Source of the DNA: an uncultured Christensenella sp.
Lineage (GTDB): Bacteria; Bacillota; Clostridia; Christensenellales; Borkfalkiaceae
Reading direction: 5' to 3'
Assembly: GCA_910586035.1 (NCBI GenBank)
Contig: CAJUHT010000010.1
Location: 1 to 58,969, forward strand
DNA length: 58,969 bases
Under the pieces are notes generated by a model that ran no database searches, had not been told where the DNA came from, and saw only the letters and a list, made by a program, of their open reading frames with translations. Of the stretch, positions 43,758 through 51,808 are shown piece by piece. The position numbers were made by a program, and so were the translations under genes. How positions within the stretch are numbered: the stretch's first letter is position 1; each line of letters begins with the position of its first letter.

Positions 43758-43871
43758 AATTCTAATTTATACAGTTTTATGCATAAACGCCCGCTAAAAA
43801 GCGTATATATGCAAAAACGCGGCGGCAGGCATAAGTTTTATAGACGGAAATTTTTTTGCGAGGTTTAAAAT

Positions 43872-44945
43872 ATGAGAGTTTACAATTTTGCGGCGGGTCC
43901 CTCCACCCTGCCTTTGGAAGTGCTGGAAAGAGCCAAAGCCGAATTTTTGGACTTTGCGGGCACGGGTATGTCGGTAACCGAAATATCCCACCGCGACAAG
44001 GCTTACGAACAGGTGGTTAAGGGTGCGGAAGCGCTTGTAAGGGAGCTTTTAGGCGTGCCCGACGACTATGCGGTAATCTTCGTTCAGGGCGGGGCGAGCA
44101 CGCAGTTTGCGGCGGTACCCCTCAACCTTATGCACAGCGGCTCCGCCGACTACATAGTTACGGGCAACTTTGCCAAAAAGGCTTGGCAGGAGGGGCAAAT
44201 TTACGGCGCGGCGCACAAAATAGGCGACAGTTCGGACAAAAAATACGCATATATCCCCGATTTAAACGCGCTTAACTACACCGAGGGCGCCGATTACGTT
44301 CACATCACTTCCAACAACACAATCTTCGGTTCGAGGTACGCCGAATTTCCCAAGTGCGCGGCTCCGCTCGTCGCCGATATGTCGTCCGAAATATTTTCGC
44401 GCCGCATAAACGTTGCCGACTTCGGCGTAATATACGCGGGCGCGCAGAAAAATCTTGCCCCCGCCGGCGTTACCATTGTAATTGCAAAGCGTTCGCTTAT
44501 AGGCGAGCCGCTTAAAATATGCCCGACTATGCTTAAATGGAAGGTGCAGGACGAAAACGGTTCGCTGTACAACACTCCCCCCGCCTTCTCCATTTATATG
44601 GCGTGGCTGGTGCTTGAAAACCTTAAAGCCAAGGGCGGCGTAAAGGCTATGGAAGAGGTCAATAATTACAAAGCACAGCTTTTGTACGACTTTATCGACA
44701 ACTCCAAACTGTACAAAAACAACGTGGAGCGCCCCTACCGCTCGGTTATGAACGTGCCGTTCGTAACGGACAGCGAGGAGCTTGACGCAAAGTTTATCGC
44801 CGAGGCGAAAAAGGCGGGGCTTGTGTCGCTGAAAGGGCACAGAATAGTCGGCGGTATGCGCGCTTCCATTTACAACGCGATGCCCGTAGACGGCGTAAAG
44901 GCGCTGATTGAATTTATGAAGAAATTCGAGAGCGAAAACGCCTGA
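43872..44945 (+). CDS. serC: Phosphoserine aminotransferase
   Basis: PLP enzyme, second step of serine synthesis (3-phosphohydroxypyruvate to phosphoserine). It has 357 residues with YNFAAGPSTLPLEVLERA at the N-terminus, the G-T-G-M-S-V-x-E-I-S-H-R segment, the PLP lysine in YAGAQKNLAPAGVT, and KAHRIVGG-equivalent KGHRIVGGMRAS. The ribosome site is GAGG. serA follows after 36 bp, forming an operon. Confidence 0.97.
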   Translation: MRVYNFAAGPSTLPLEVLERAKAEFLDFAGTGMSVTEISHRDKAYEQVVKGAEALVRELLGVPDDYAVIFVQGGASTQFAAVPLNLMHSGSADYIVTGNFAKKAWQEGQIYGAAHKIGDSSDKKYAYIPDLNALNYTEGADYVHITSNNTIFGSRYAEFPKCAAPLVADMSSEIFSRRINVADFGVIYAGAQKNLAPAGVTIVIAKRSLIGEPLKICPTMLKWKVQDENGSLYNTPPAFSIYMAWLVLENLKAKGGVKAMEEVNNYKAQLLYDFIDNSKLYKNNVERPYRSVMNVPFVTDSEELDAKFIAEAKKAGLVSLKGHRIVGGMRASIYNAMPVDGVKALIEFMKKFESENA

Positions 44946-44981
44946 CCAAGCACATTAAAAGGACGGTTTAAGGAGAATAAA

Positions 44982-46142
44982 ATGGCAGATATATTGAAGT
45001 TAAACGCAATTTCGCCCCTTGCTGACGGAATTTTTGCAAACTATAATTACAGCGACAAAATTGAAGAGCCGGACGGAATTATGGTGCGTTCGGCGCAGAT
45101 GGCCGACTACCCCGTAGGCAAAAAACTGCTTGCCGTGGCGAGGGCGGGCGCGGGCACGAACAACATTCCCGTAGCCGCGTACACGGAAAAGGGAATAGTC
45201 GTATTCAATACCCCCGGCGCAAACGCCAACGCCGTTAAAGAGCTGGTTATTTGCGAGCTGTTTTTGGGCGGACGCAAGATATGCGAAGCCGTTGACTGGG
45301 TAAAAACGCTTAAAGGCAAGGGCGCGGAAGTAGGCAAGCTTGTCGAAAAGGGCAAAGGCGACTTTGTAGGCGGAGAAATCACGGGCAAAACGCTCGGAGT
45401 AATAGGTTTGGGCGCGATAGGCATTGCCGTGGCAAACGCGGCTTACGCTTTGGGTATGAACGTAGTCGGGTGCGACCCCTACCTTTCCACCGCGAACGCG
45501 CTTTTGCTGAATCCCGCCGTTAAGGTTGCGCCCGCGCTCGACGACGTTTACAAAGCCTGCGACTATATTTCGGTGCACGTGCCCCTCACCCCCGACACAA
45601 AGGGTATGTTCAACGGCAAAACGATTGCCGCGTTAAAGGACGGCGCGGTGCTTATAAACAACTCCCGCGGGGAGCTTGCCGATACGCAGGCGGTAATTTC
45701 CGCGCTGGAAAGCGGCAAGCTTTCGAGGTATATAACCGACTTTCCCGCAGACGAGCTTATTGGCGTTAAAAACGCCATATGCGTGCCCCATTTGGGCGCA
45801 AGCACGCCCGAAGCGGAGGACAACTGCGCGGTTATGGCGGCTAAACAGCTTACCGATTATATAGAGAACGGCAACGTTACCAACAGCGTAAACTACCCTG
45901 CGGTAAGCGCCCCGCGCGAGGGCGCCGCAAGAATTTGTATTCACCACAAAAACGTTGCAAATATGATTGCGCAATTAACCGCCGCGGTATCCTCCTTCGG
46001 CTTGAACATAGAGAATATGACCGACAAATCGAAGGGCGATTACGCCTACTGCCTTATAGACGTAAACGTTGCGCCCGCCGCCGAGCTTAAAGAAAAGCTT
46101 GCCGCCATAGACGGCGTAGTGCGCGTGAGGGTGATAATTTAA
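44982..46142 (+). CDS. serA: D-3-phosphoglycerate dehydrogenase
   Basis: First enzyme of serine synthesis. It has 386 residues, the short form. The substrate-binding part has ARAGAGTNNIPV, the NAD-binding Rossmann motif is GVIGLGAIG (about residues 146-154) with D-P after it (GCDPYLS), and the catalytic HLGAS follows. A C-terminal ACT domain of about 70 residues (MTDKSKGDYAYCLIDVN) is the usual serine-feedback site. The ribosome site is AAGGAG. Cotranscribed with serC. Confidence 0.97.
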   Translation: MADILKLNAISPLADGIFANYNYSDKIEEPDGIMVRSAQMADYPVGKKLLAVARAGAGTNNIPVAAYTEKGIVVFNTPGANANAVKELVICELFLGGRKICEAVDWVKTLKGKGAEVGKLVEKGKGDFVGGEITGKTLGVIGLGAIGIAVANAAYALGMNVVGCDPYLSTANALLLNPAVKVAPALDDVYKACDYISVHVPLTPDTKGMFNGKTIAALKDGAVLINNSRGELADTQAVISALESGKLSRYITDFPADELIGVKNAICVPHLGASTPEAEDNCAVMAAKQLTDYIENGNVTNSVNYPAVSAPREGAARICIHHKNVANMIAQLTAAVSSFGLNIENMTDKSKGDYAYCLIDVNVAPAAELKEKLAAIDGVVRVRVII

Positions 46143-46225
46143 AGGCGCGGGCAACCGCTTAAACGGAATAAAAATTTTAAACTCCGCTCATAATGATAAC
46201 AACGTTATTAGCGGAGGTTATTTTT

Positions 46226-46384
46226 ATGTCCAAACCCAAGAAAAAAATAAGAAAGCTGACCGACGAACAGTACAACGAATACATTGCAACCTTAAAAAAC
46301 AACGCCGCGCTGTACTCGGCGGACGGCAGTATGTTCGTGCCGCCCGAAATAGACAAATCCAAACAGGATAAACAAGGCGAGTAA
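46226..46384 (+). CDS. Conserved-looking small protein, 52 aa
   Basis: ATG 46226 follows a strong GCGGAGG site. The 52 residues begin MSKPKKKIRKLTDEQYNEY and include DGSMFVPPEID. The protein is basic, then acidic, soluble and without cysteines. An in-frame ATG at 46193 lacks a ribosome site. I believe similar small proteins occur in other clostridia, but cannot verify it. It follows serA after 83 bp and precedes a terminator. Function unknown. Confidence 0.7.
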   Translation: MSKPKKKIRKLTDEQYNEYIATLKNNAALYSADGSMFVPPEIDKSKQDKQGE

Positions 46385-46407
46385 GCGGGTTTAAATATAA
46401 AAAAACG

Positions 46408-46438
46408 GCGGAGGCTATTTAAAGCCTCCGCTTTCTTA
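46408..46438. terminator. Bidirectional terminator between the 52-aa gene and spoIVA
   Basis: GCGGAGGCT (46408-46416) and AGCCTCCGC (46423-46431), loop ATTTAA, then TTTCTTATTTT; on the other strand AAATA-rich sequence gives Ts. Confidence 0.88.
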
Positions 46439-46440
46439 TT

Positions 46441-47913
46441 TTAAAGAAGTATACAAATGACTCCGCCCTTGCCCTCGTTTACTATGCGGGTGATTGTTCG
46501 CCGCATCTTGGCGCGGGTATCGTCCTGCATAGCGTTTACCTTGCCTTCCAGCCCCTCTTTTACCATACACCTAAGCGATTTGCCGAACAGCGCGGTGTTC
46601 CAGGTGCCCTGCGGGTCGGTTTCGAAACCGCTCATAATGCCGTTTACCATATCCTCGCTCTGGGAGGCAAGCCCCATAATCGGGCTGACTTCGCCGCTTA
46701 CGTCCACTTTAACAACGTGATAGCTGGGCGCGGTAGCCTTTAATTTAATTCCGAGGTTTGCGCCCTGCTTTACGACCTTGGGCTTATCGAGGCTCAAATC
46801 GTTGTCGTCGGGACAAACTATGCCGTAGCCCGTAAGTTTGGCGCGCTCGAACGCGTCCTTTACCTTGTCGTAATTTCTCTTGGCTTCGGAAGCCGCCGCA
46901 ACGTACTGCATCAGCGCGCCCTCGTCGCAAATGCTTTCGCCCGATATTTCCGAAAGCATATCGAACAGAACGCCGTCCTGCAACCCCACCTCAACGGTGG
47001 CTTTGCCCGTGGCAAGGCAAAGGTTTACCGCCACGTCCCCCTTCCAGAATTTGCTGTTTGCAAAAGCTTCGTCAAACAGCGAACATTCGCGCATAACCTC
47101 CACCTTGGCGCAGGCGTCGCGCACCCTTACAAGCAACTCGGATATTGCCGAGCTGTCGGCGGGCATAACGCGAATCCAATCGGGAATTTTTACGTCGACG
47201 CTGGTTACAGGGAATTCGAACAGCACCGCGCGGAGCAGAGCCGAAAGTTCGTCTACCGAAGCCGTTTGACAATTGACGGCGACTACGGGGGCGGAATACT
47301 TTAATTCGAGCTCCTCCTTCAACTGCTTAGCCGAAGCGCCCGCGGGGTCGGCGCAGTTTAAAACTATTACGAACGGCTTGCCTATGCGTTTAAGCTCGTC
47401 GACGGTACGCTCCTCCGCCGATATGTAACCCTCGCGCGGGATACCCGCAACCGAGCCGTCGCAGGTTACGCACAACCCAATCGTAGAGTGGTCGCGTATT
47501 ACCTTTTGCGTGCCCAGAGCCGCCGCCTCCGTAAAGGGAATGGGCGTATCGCTCCACATAGTGTTCACGAGGCGGGGAGAGCCGTCCTCTTCGAAACCGT
47601 TGGCGCCCTCCACCGCAAAGCCCACGCAGTCAATAAGCCTTACGCGCGCTTCCGCATTGTCAACGGTAACTTTTACCGCCTTGGCGGGTATAAACTTTGG
47701 TTCGGTAGTCATAACCGTCCTGCCCGCCGCCGATTGCGGAAGCTCGTCAACCATCTCTTGCAGCCTGTCGCCGTCCGCGTGGGGCAGTACCAGCTCGGTC
47801 ATAAACCGTTTTATCAACGTCGATTTGCCCGTACGCACGGGACCTACCACGCCGATATAGATTTCGCCGCCGCTCCTCGCCGCCATATCCTTATAAATAT
47901 CGCTGTCAAACAT
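46441..47913 (-). CDS. spoIVA: Stage IV sporulation protein A, spore coat ATPase
   Basis: Forms the ATP-driven basement layer of the spore coat around the forespore. The 490 residues start MFDSDIYKDMAARSGGEIYIG, with Walker A GPVRTGKST (24-32). A TRAFAC-type ATPase domain is followed by middle and C-terminal domains, ending GGVICILL, the usual SpoIVA end. The length matches the B. subtilis protein (492). With SpoIIE it supports a sporulating host. A GGAGGC ribosome site precedes the ATG. Confidence 0.97.
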   Translation of the reverse strand: MFDSDIYKDMAARSGGEIYIGVVGPVRTGKSTLIKRFMTELVLPHADGDRLQEMVDELPQSAAGRTVMTTEPKFIPAKAVKVTVDNAEARVRLIDCVGFAVEGANGFEEDGSPRLVNTMWSDTPIPFTEAAALGTQKVIRDHSTIGLCVTCDGSVAGIPREGYISAEERTVDELKRIGKPFVIVLNCADPAGASAKQLKEELELKYSAPVVAVNCQTASVDELSALLRAVLFEFPVTSVDVKIPDWIRVMPADSSAISELLVRVRDACAKVEVMRECSLFDEAFANSKFWKGDVAVNLCLATGKATVEVGLQDGVLFDMLSEISGESICDEGALMQYVAAASEAKRNYDKVKDAFERAKLTGYGIVCPDDNDLSLDKPKVVKQGANLGIKLKATAPSYHVVKVDVSGEVSPIMGLASQSEDMVNGIMSGFETDPQGTWNTALFGKSLRCMVKEGLEGKVNAMQDDTRAKMRRTITRIVNEGKGGVICILL

Positions 47914-48006
47914 TTTTTTGCCTCCGCTTGTTTAAAACTATTTCTTTACATATATTATTAGCCTCCTCCCGCTTTTATGCTTTCTTAATTCAACAAAAAT
48001 AAAATT

Positions 48007-48035
48007 GCGCCCGCGCGGTGCTGCCGCGCGGGCGC
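48007..48035 (-). terminator. Terminator after the zinc-ribbon gene
   Basis: Perfect 12-bp arms GCGCCCGCGCGG (48007-48018) and complement (48024-48035). On the minus strand AATTTTATTTTT follows. Confidence 0.85.
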
Positions 48036-48060
48036 TTATATAATTAGGTAATATATATAT

Positions 48061-48390
48061 TTAAACTTTTTCGGCGAAAAACTCCTCTTCAACCCTTTTC
48101 CTTTCAAAAAATTTGCACGTCCAGCCGCCGTCAACCGACTTAAACGTTGCATAGCGGCACAGATGCCCTTCGAAAATCTTTGCGCAAAAGTACAATTCCT
48201 GCAAACCGTACTCCCTGTAAAAATACTCGCAGAGGCGGCACTGCCTTTTATCGTCGGCGTTGTCGGTTAAAATAATTTCGCCGTCGTAAGCTATCCTCTC
48301 GGAGGGAAGGAATATTCTCTCCCCGCCGCAGAACGGGCAAGCCACGCTCAACCCGATGCAAACAGCCCCGCAGCAGTCGCACTTTTTCAT
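48061..48390 (-). CDS. Cysteine-rich zinc-ribbon protein
   Basis: 109 residues of unknown function. The N-terminus MKKCDCCGAVCIGLSVACPFCGG has CxxC pairs typical of a rubredoxin-like or zinc-ribbon knuckle. A second Cys set, CRLCEYFY, with a later C-x-x-x-x-C-R-Y and W-T-C-K-F, may bind a second metal. It is divergently transcribed from an XRE regulator across 81 bp that carries two dyads, so it is a plausible target of that regulator. Confidence 0.75.
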   Translation of the reverse strand: MKKCDCCGAVCIGLSVACPFCGGERIFLPSERIAYDGEIILTDNADDKRQCRLCEYFYREYGLQELYFCAKIFEGHLCRYATFKSVDGGWTCKFFERKRVEEEFFAEKV

Positions 48391-48400
48391 ACGTTTATTA

Positions 48401-48454
48401 TATAGGAAAAATGCCTATAAATCAACAAAAATATAGAAATTATTCCTATATTTT
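48401..48454. promoter_or_regulatory. Paired operator dyads between zinc-ribbon and XRE genes
   Basis: Dyad 1 is TATAGG-N7-CCTATA (48401-48419). Dyad 2 is AAAATATAG-N9-CTATATTTT (48428-48454). Both share the half-site CTATA and occupy almost all of the 81-bp divergent gap, where both promoters must lie. Confidence 0.65.
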
Positions 48455-48471
48455 AAACGGAGGAAAACATT

Positions 48472-48681
48472 ATGGGAATTGCGGAAACAGTAGGGGCAAA
48501 CCTGCGCGCGGCGCGCCTTGCCAAGGGCTTGACGCAAAAGAAGCTTGCCAAAGAACTAAACAAATACCAATCGGATTACAGCAATTACGAAAACGGGAAA
48601 ATTCAGCTTGACTATCAGAAAATCGTTTATCTGTGCAACCGTTTAGACATTACGCCCAACGATTTGTTCGATATGGATTGA
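48472..48681 (+). CDS. XRE-family transcriptional regulator
   Basis: A 69-residue Cro/CI-type HTH: NLRAARLAKGLTQKKLAKEL, then SDYSNYENGKI, and a short LDITPNDLFDMD tail. It has a strong GGAGG site and is monocistronic. Two dyads upstream suggest autoregulation and control of the divergent zinc-ribbon gene. Confidence 0.88.
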   Translation: MGIAETVGANLRAARLAKGLTQKKLAKELNKYQSDYSNYENGKIQLDYQKIVYLCNRLDITPNDLFDMD

Positions 48682-48698
48682 GTTTACGCGCAAATTTT

Positions 48699-48731
48699 AC
48701 AACCCGCGGCGTTCCTTTCGCCGCGGGTTGC
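48699..48731. terminator. Bidirectional terminator
   Basis: CAACCCGCGGCG and exact complement CGCCGCGGGTTG around a 7-nt loop. It lies between the convergent XRE and ATP-grasp genes. Confidence 0.7.
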
Positions 48732-48744
48732 AACCGTTAAAAAA

Positions 48745-49935
48745 TCACTTTCTTTCCTCTACGATTTCCCTGTAAAATTCGTCGAGTTCTTTTTTGGTTT
48801 TAAAGTTGGCAATGTACATCAATTCGCCCATTGCGCCCGAAAGCGCGCGGGGCACTCTGCCCACCGTCTTTAAATTGTAATAATATTTATCCCTTATGTC
48901 CTGCTCGCTGTAAACGTAATCTCTGCCCTCGCGCCTGCCTGCAAAAGCGCAGTAAAACCTTTCGCCCTGATTTACCGCCGTACGGTCGAAGGCAATCATA
49001 TCCGCCCAGATTTTGTACACGTCGGTAGAATTGGCAAAGTTGAACATATCGGGGGAAATTCCGCCCGAGGGGCGCATATTTACTTCCAGCGCAACCACCT
49101 CGCCCTTTTTGCCGATAGGCTGGTCGCAAGTCAGGCGGAAAAATTCGAAATGCACAAAGCGGCTGCGCACCTTAAACGCCTTTAACACCCTGCGCCCCGC
49201 GTCGCGCACGTCCTCGAACGGCTTGTTTACTATATAGAAAAGGGAATTGCCGTTTTCGGTTACCACGTCCATAAGCGAAGTGGGCGTAACGTTGCCCGTT
49301 TCGAAAATGGGCTCTCCGCGGCTGTCTACAATGGCGTCGTAAGAATTAACTTCCGCCTGTATAAACTCCTCCATTATGTAGGATACGGGGTACTTGGTAC
49401 GGAAAAATTCCGCCAATTCGCCGTCGTTATTTATCTTGTGCGTATCGTTTGCGCCAACGCCGTTATCGGGCTTGACTATAACGGGATACCCCACGCTATC
49501 TATAAACTTTTTGCACGCCTTTTCGCTTTCGGCTATGCAGTAGCGCGCAACCTTAACGCCCGCCTGTTTATAAAACGCCTTCATTTCCGACTTGTACTTT
49601 ACCTTGGGCATATCCTCGTCTTTAAAGCCCGTACAGATATTGAAGTCGGTGCGCAGACGCGCGTCCTGTTCCAGCCAATATTCGTTGTTGCTTTCAAGCC
49701 AGTCAATCTTGCCGTACCTGAACGAAAAGAATGCTACCGCGCGGTAAACTTCGTCGTAATTTTCCAAGGAAGAAACCTTGTAGTACTCCGTCAGGCTTGC
49801 CCTCAGCTCGTTTGAAAGCTCGAAGTATTCGCTGTCGCCGATTCCCAAAACGTTTAAACCGTTGTTTTTAAGTTCCCTGCAAAAACGCCAATAATTTTCG
49901 GGAAAATTCGGTGAAATAAATATAAAATTTTTCAT
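48745..49935 (-). CDS. ATP-grasp family ligase
   Basis: 396 residues from ATG 49935, which follows GGAGG (upstream codons to 49983 have no support). The N-terminal pre-ATP-grasp fold starts MKNFIFISPNFPENYWRFC. The ATP-grasp core has YPVIVKPDNGVGANDTHKI (ATP lysine and Gly loop) and the metal-binding EVNMRPSGG. It resembles carbamoyl-phosphate-synthase-like or amino-acid ligases of unknown substrate. It is followed upstream in the same direction by two hydrolases and a GH3 enzyme, which does not fix the substrate. Confidence 0.85.
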   Translation of the reverse strand: MKNFIFISPNFPENYWRFCRELKNNGLNVLGIGDSEYFELSNELRASLTEYYKVSSLENYDEVYRAVAFFSFRYGKIDWLESNNEYWLEQDARLRTDFNICTGFKDEDMPKVKYKSEMKAFYKQAGVKVARYCIAESEKACKKFIDSVGYPVIVKPDNGVGANDTHKINNDGELAEFFRTKYPVSYIMEEFIQAEVNSYDAIVDSRGEPIFETGNVTPTSLMDVVTENGNSLFYIVNKPFEDVRDAGRRVLKAFKVRSRFVHFEFFRLTCDQPIGKKGEVVALEVNMRPSGGISPDMFNFANSTDVYKIWADMIAFDRTAVNQGERFYCAFAGRREGRDYVYSEQDIRDKYYYNLKTVGRVPRALSGAMGELMYIANFKTKKELDEFYREIVEERK

Positions 49936-50013
49936 ATACTTTACCTCCGTATATGCAATTGCCCGCCGTATATGCCTTAACAACCGCGCTGTCTAACGCT
50001 TTGCCGCCGCGCT

Positions 50014-50763
50014 TTAAAAGCCCAAAACGCTTAAAAAGTAAGGTATTTCCTTTTCCCAGCTTGCTTCGCTGTGCGTACCGCCCGGAACAATGCGCGCGGT
50101 TACTGCAACGCCCGCCGAACAGAGAATTTCAAACGTCTTACAAAATAGCCCGCGTTGCGGCAAATGGTTTTTAAACTCCCTTTCGCCGTAATCGGTGAAA
50201 AGCACGCAGTCCTTTCTGAACTTACCGTTCTCAATAAAATGCGGTACCTTGCCGCCCTCCACCCAAAGGCTGGGGGAAAGCGCCGCCCCGCGGGAAAAGT
50301 ATTTGCCGTATTTAGAAAGGGCGTAAAGCGTCATAAGCCCGCCCATAGAACTGCCCGCAATCATTGTATTCTTTCTGTCGGGCAGGGTGCGGTAATTGCC
50401 GTCCACGTAGGGCTTGAATTGAGTTACAAGCCAATCCATATACTTTTTGCCTCGCCCTTTTACGTGCTGACCGCGAAAATTGAAATCTACGGGCGAGTAT
50501 TCCGAAAGGCGCATATTGCCCTCGTGATTGCACTCCACCGCGGCGACTATAAGCGGCGTTTCGTGCCTGTCGAGATACTCTTCCAACCCCCAGCACTTGC
50601 CGAAAGTCGCCTCTTCGTCGGTAAACAGGTTGTGCCCGTCGAACATATATAAAACGGGATAGCTCCGTCCGCTCTCTTCGTAGCCGACGGGCAGATATAC
50701 GTAAGACTGCCTTTCCTTTTCGCCCGTTAGGGTTGGCAGTTTAATCTTTTTGCGTATTACCAT
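50014..50763 (-). CDS. Putative esterase (esterase D fold)
   Basis: A 249-residue alpha/beta hydrolase. PVLYMFDGHNLF and AGSSMGGLMTLYA (nucleophile S139) place it in the 'putative esterase' family with S-formylglutathione hydrolase and Fes-type enzymes. A catalytic His is likely in PGGTHSEASWEKEIPYF. There is no signal peptide, so it is cytoplasmic. Its ATG overlaps the upstream lipase by 23 bp, so the two are coupled. Candidates are acetyl-xylan or feruloyl esters or siderophore esters; the substrate is unknown. Confidence 0.82.
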   Translation of the reverse strand: MVIRKKIKLPTLTGEKERQSYVYLPVGYEESGRSYPVLYMFDGHNLFTDEEATFGKCWGLEEYLDRHETPLIVAAVECNHEGNMRLSEYSPVDFNFRGQHVKGRGKKYMDWLVTQFKPYVDGNYRTLPDRKNTMIAGSSMGGLMTLYALSKYGKYFSRGAALSPSLWVEGGKVPHFIENGKFRKDCVLFTDYGEREFKNHLPQRGLFCKTFEILCSAGVAVTARIVPGGTHSEASWEKEIPYFLSVLGF

Positions 50764-51682
50764 CTTTCGTAACGTTTTCCCCTATAAAAGCGGCTATATC
50801 GTCAAAGAGCTGAGGCGCGCATAAATCGTTGCAAATTTCGTGGCGGCAACCGCGGTAGAGAGTCAAAGAAACGTTTTTACCGTACTTTACAAGCCTGTCG
50901 GCAAACTTCTCCACTCCCTTGCCGTAATCGCCCACGGGGTCGTCCGCGCCCGCCACTATAAACAGAGGAAGATTGGCGGGCACCGCCTTCATTACCGCGG
51001 GTTTGCACGCTTGGTTTATAATCGAAAACAGTCCGTAAAATGCGTTGCAGGTAAACGGAACGCCGCAGAGCGGGTCGGCGATGTATGCGTCTACGTTGTC
51101 GGGGTCGGCGCTAAGCCAATCGAACGCCGTCCGCTTTTCAAACCTGTTATTGTAGGAGCCGAACGCGCCGTTGTCTATAAATTTACTTCTGTGCCGCCAG
51201 CCCTTGAACAGGGCGACAAGTTTGGTCAAAGACTTTGCCCCGCCCGTCGTTGCGGCGCTTTTAAAACCCGTGCCCATAATAATTGCGCCCGCCAGCTCCT
51301 TGCCGTAAACGGAAACATACTTTCTGCAAAAAAACGAGCCCATTGAGTGCCCCATAACGAAATAGGGTGTATTCGGGTGCTTGGGCGCAACTATTTCGGT
51401 AAGCGCGCGCACGTCTTTAAGAACCGTCTGCCAGCCGTTATGCTCGGCAAAGTAGCCCAAATCGTCCTTTGAAAGAACGGATTTGCCGTGCCCCAAATGG
51501 TCCTCGGCGCACACGGTAACGCCCTGCTTTGCTAAAAATTCGGCAAGGGGAGCATACCTTGCGGCGTACTCCGCCATTCCGTGTATAATTTGCAAAACCG
51601 CCTTAGGCTCGCCCTCGGCTTGCCAGATACAGGCGTGTATCGTTGTTTTTCCGTCGGAAGAAGGATAATATATATCTTGCAT
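50741..51682 (-). CDS. Alpha/beta hydrolase, monoacylglycerol-lipase-like
   Basis: 313 residues from ATG 51682, which follows GAGGAA (upstream in-frame starts to 51757 lack support). It is a serine hydrolase of the lysophospholipase/monoacylglycerol lipase group: oxyanion region IIHGMAEYA, nucleophile elbow VMGHSMGSFF (S113), Asp in IVAGADDPVGD and His in YRGCRHEICND. No signal peptide. Coupled to the esterase gene downstream. Confidence 0.87.
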   Translation of the reverse strand: MQDIYYPSSDGKTTIHACIWQAEGEPKAVLQIIHGMAEYAARYAPLAEFLAKQGVTVCAEDHLGHGKSVLSKDDLGYFAEHNGWQTVLKDVRALTEIVAPKHPNTPYFVMGHSMGSFFCRKYVSVYGKELAGAIIMGTGFKSAATTGGAKSLTKLVALFKGWRHRSKFIDNGAFGSYNNRFEKRTAFDWLSADPDNVDAYIADPLCGVPFTCNAFYGLFSIINQACKPAVMKAVPANLPLFIVAGADDPVGDYGKGVEKFADRLVKYGKNVSLTLYRGCRHEICNDLCAPQLFDDIAAFIGENVTKDGNTQKD

Positions 51683-51808
51683 AATTATTCCTCGCATTAA
51701 AATTAACCAGTCGGCAAACCGACGGCTGTAAAACCGCCGCCGCGCCGCCTTCGTCATAAATTATAGCACCGCCGCGCAAGTAAATCAATAAAATATAAAA
51801 TTTTATCG

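Larger units (their letters stand above)
43432..43871. promoter_or_regulatory. Divergent control region between the repeat gene and serC
   Basis: 440 bp without a gene, AT-rich in the middle. It holds the two promoters listed separately and a hairpin TATCCCG / CGGGATA near 43511-43531 in the leader of the repeat gene. The serC leader is about 105 nt, with no recognised riboswitch. Confidence 0.5.
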
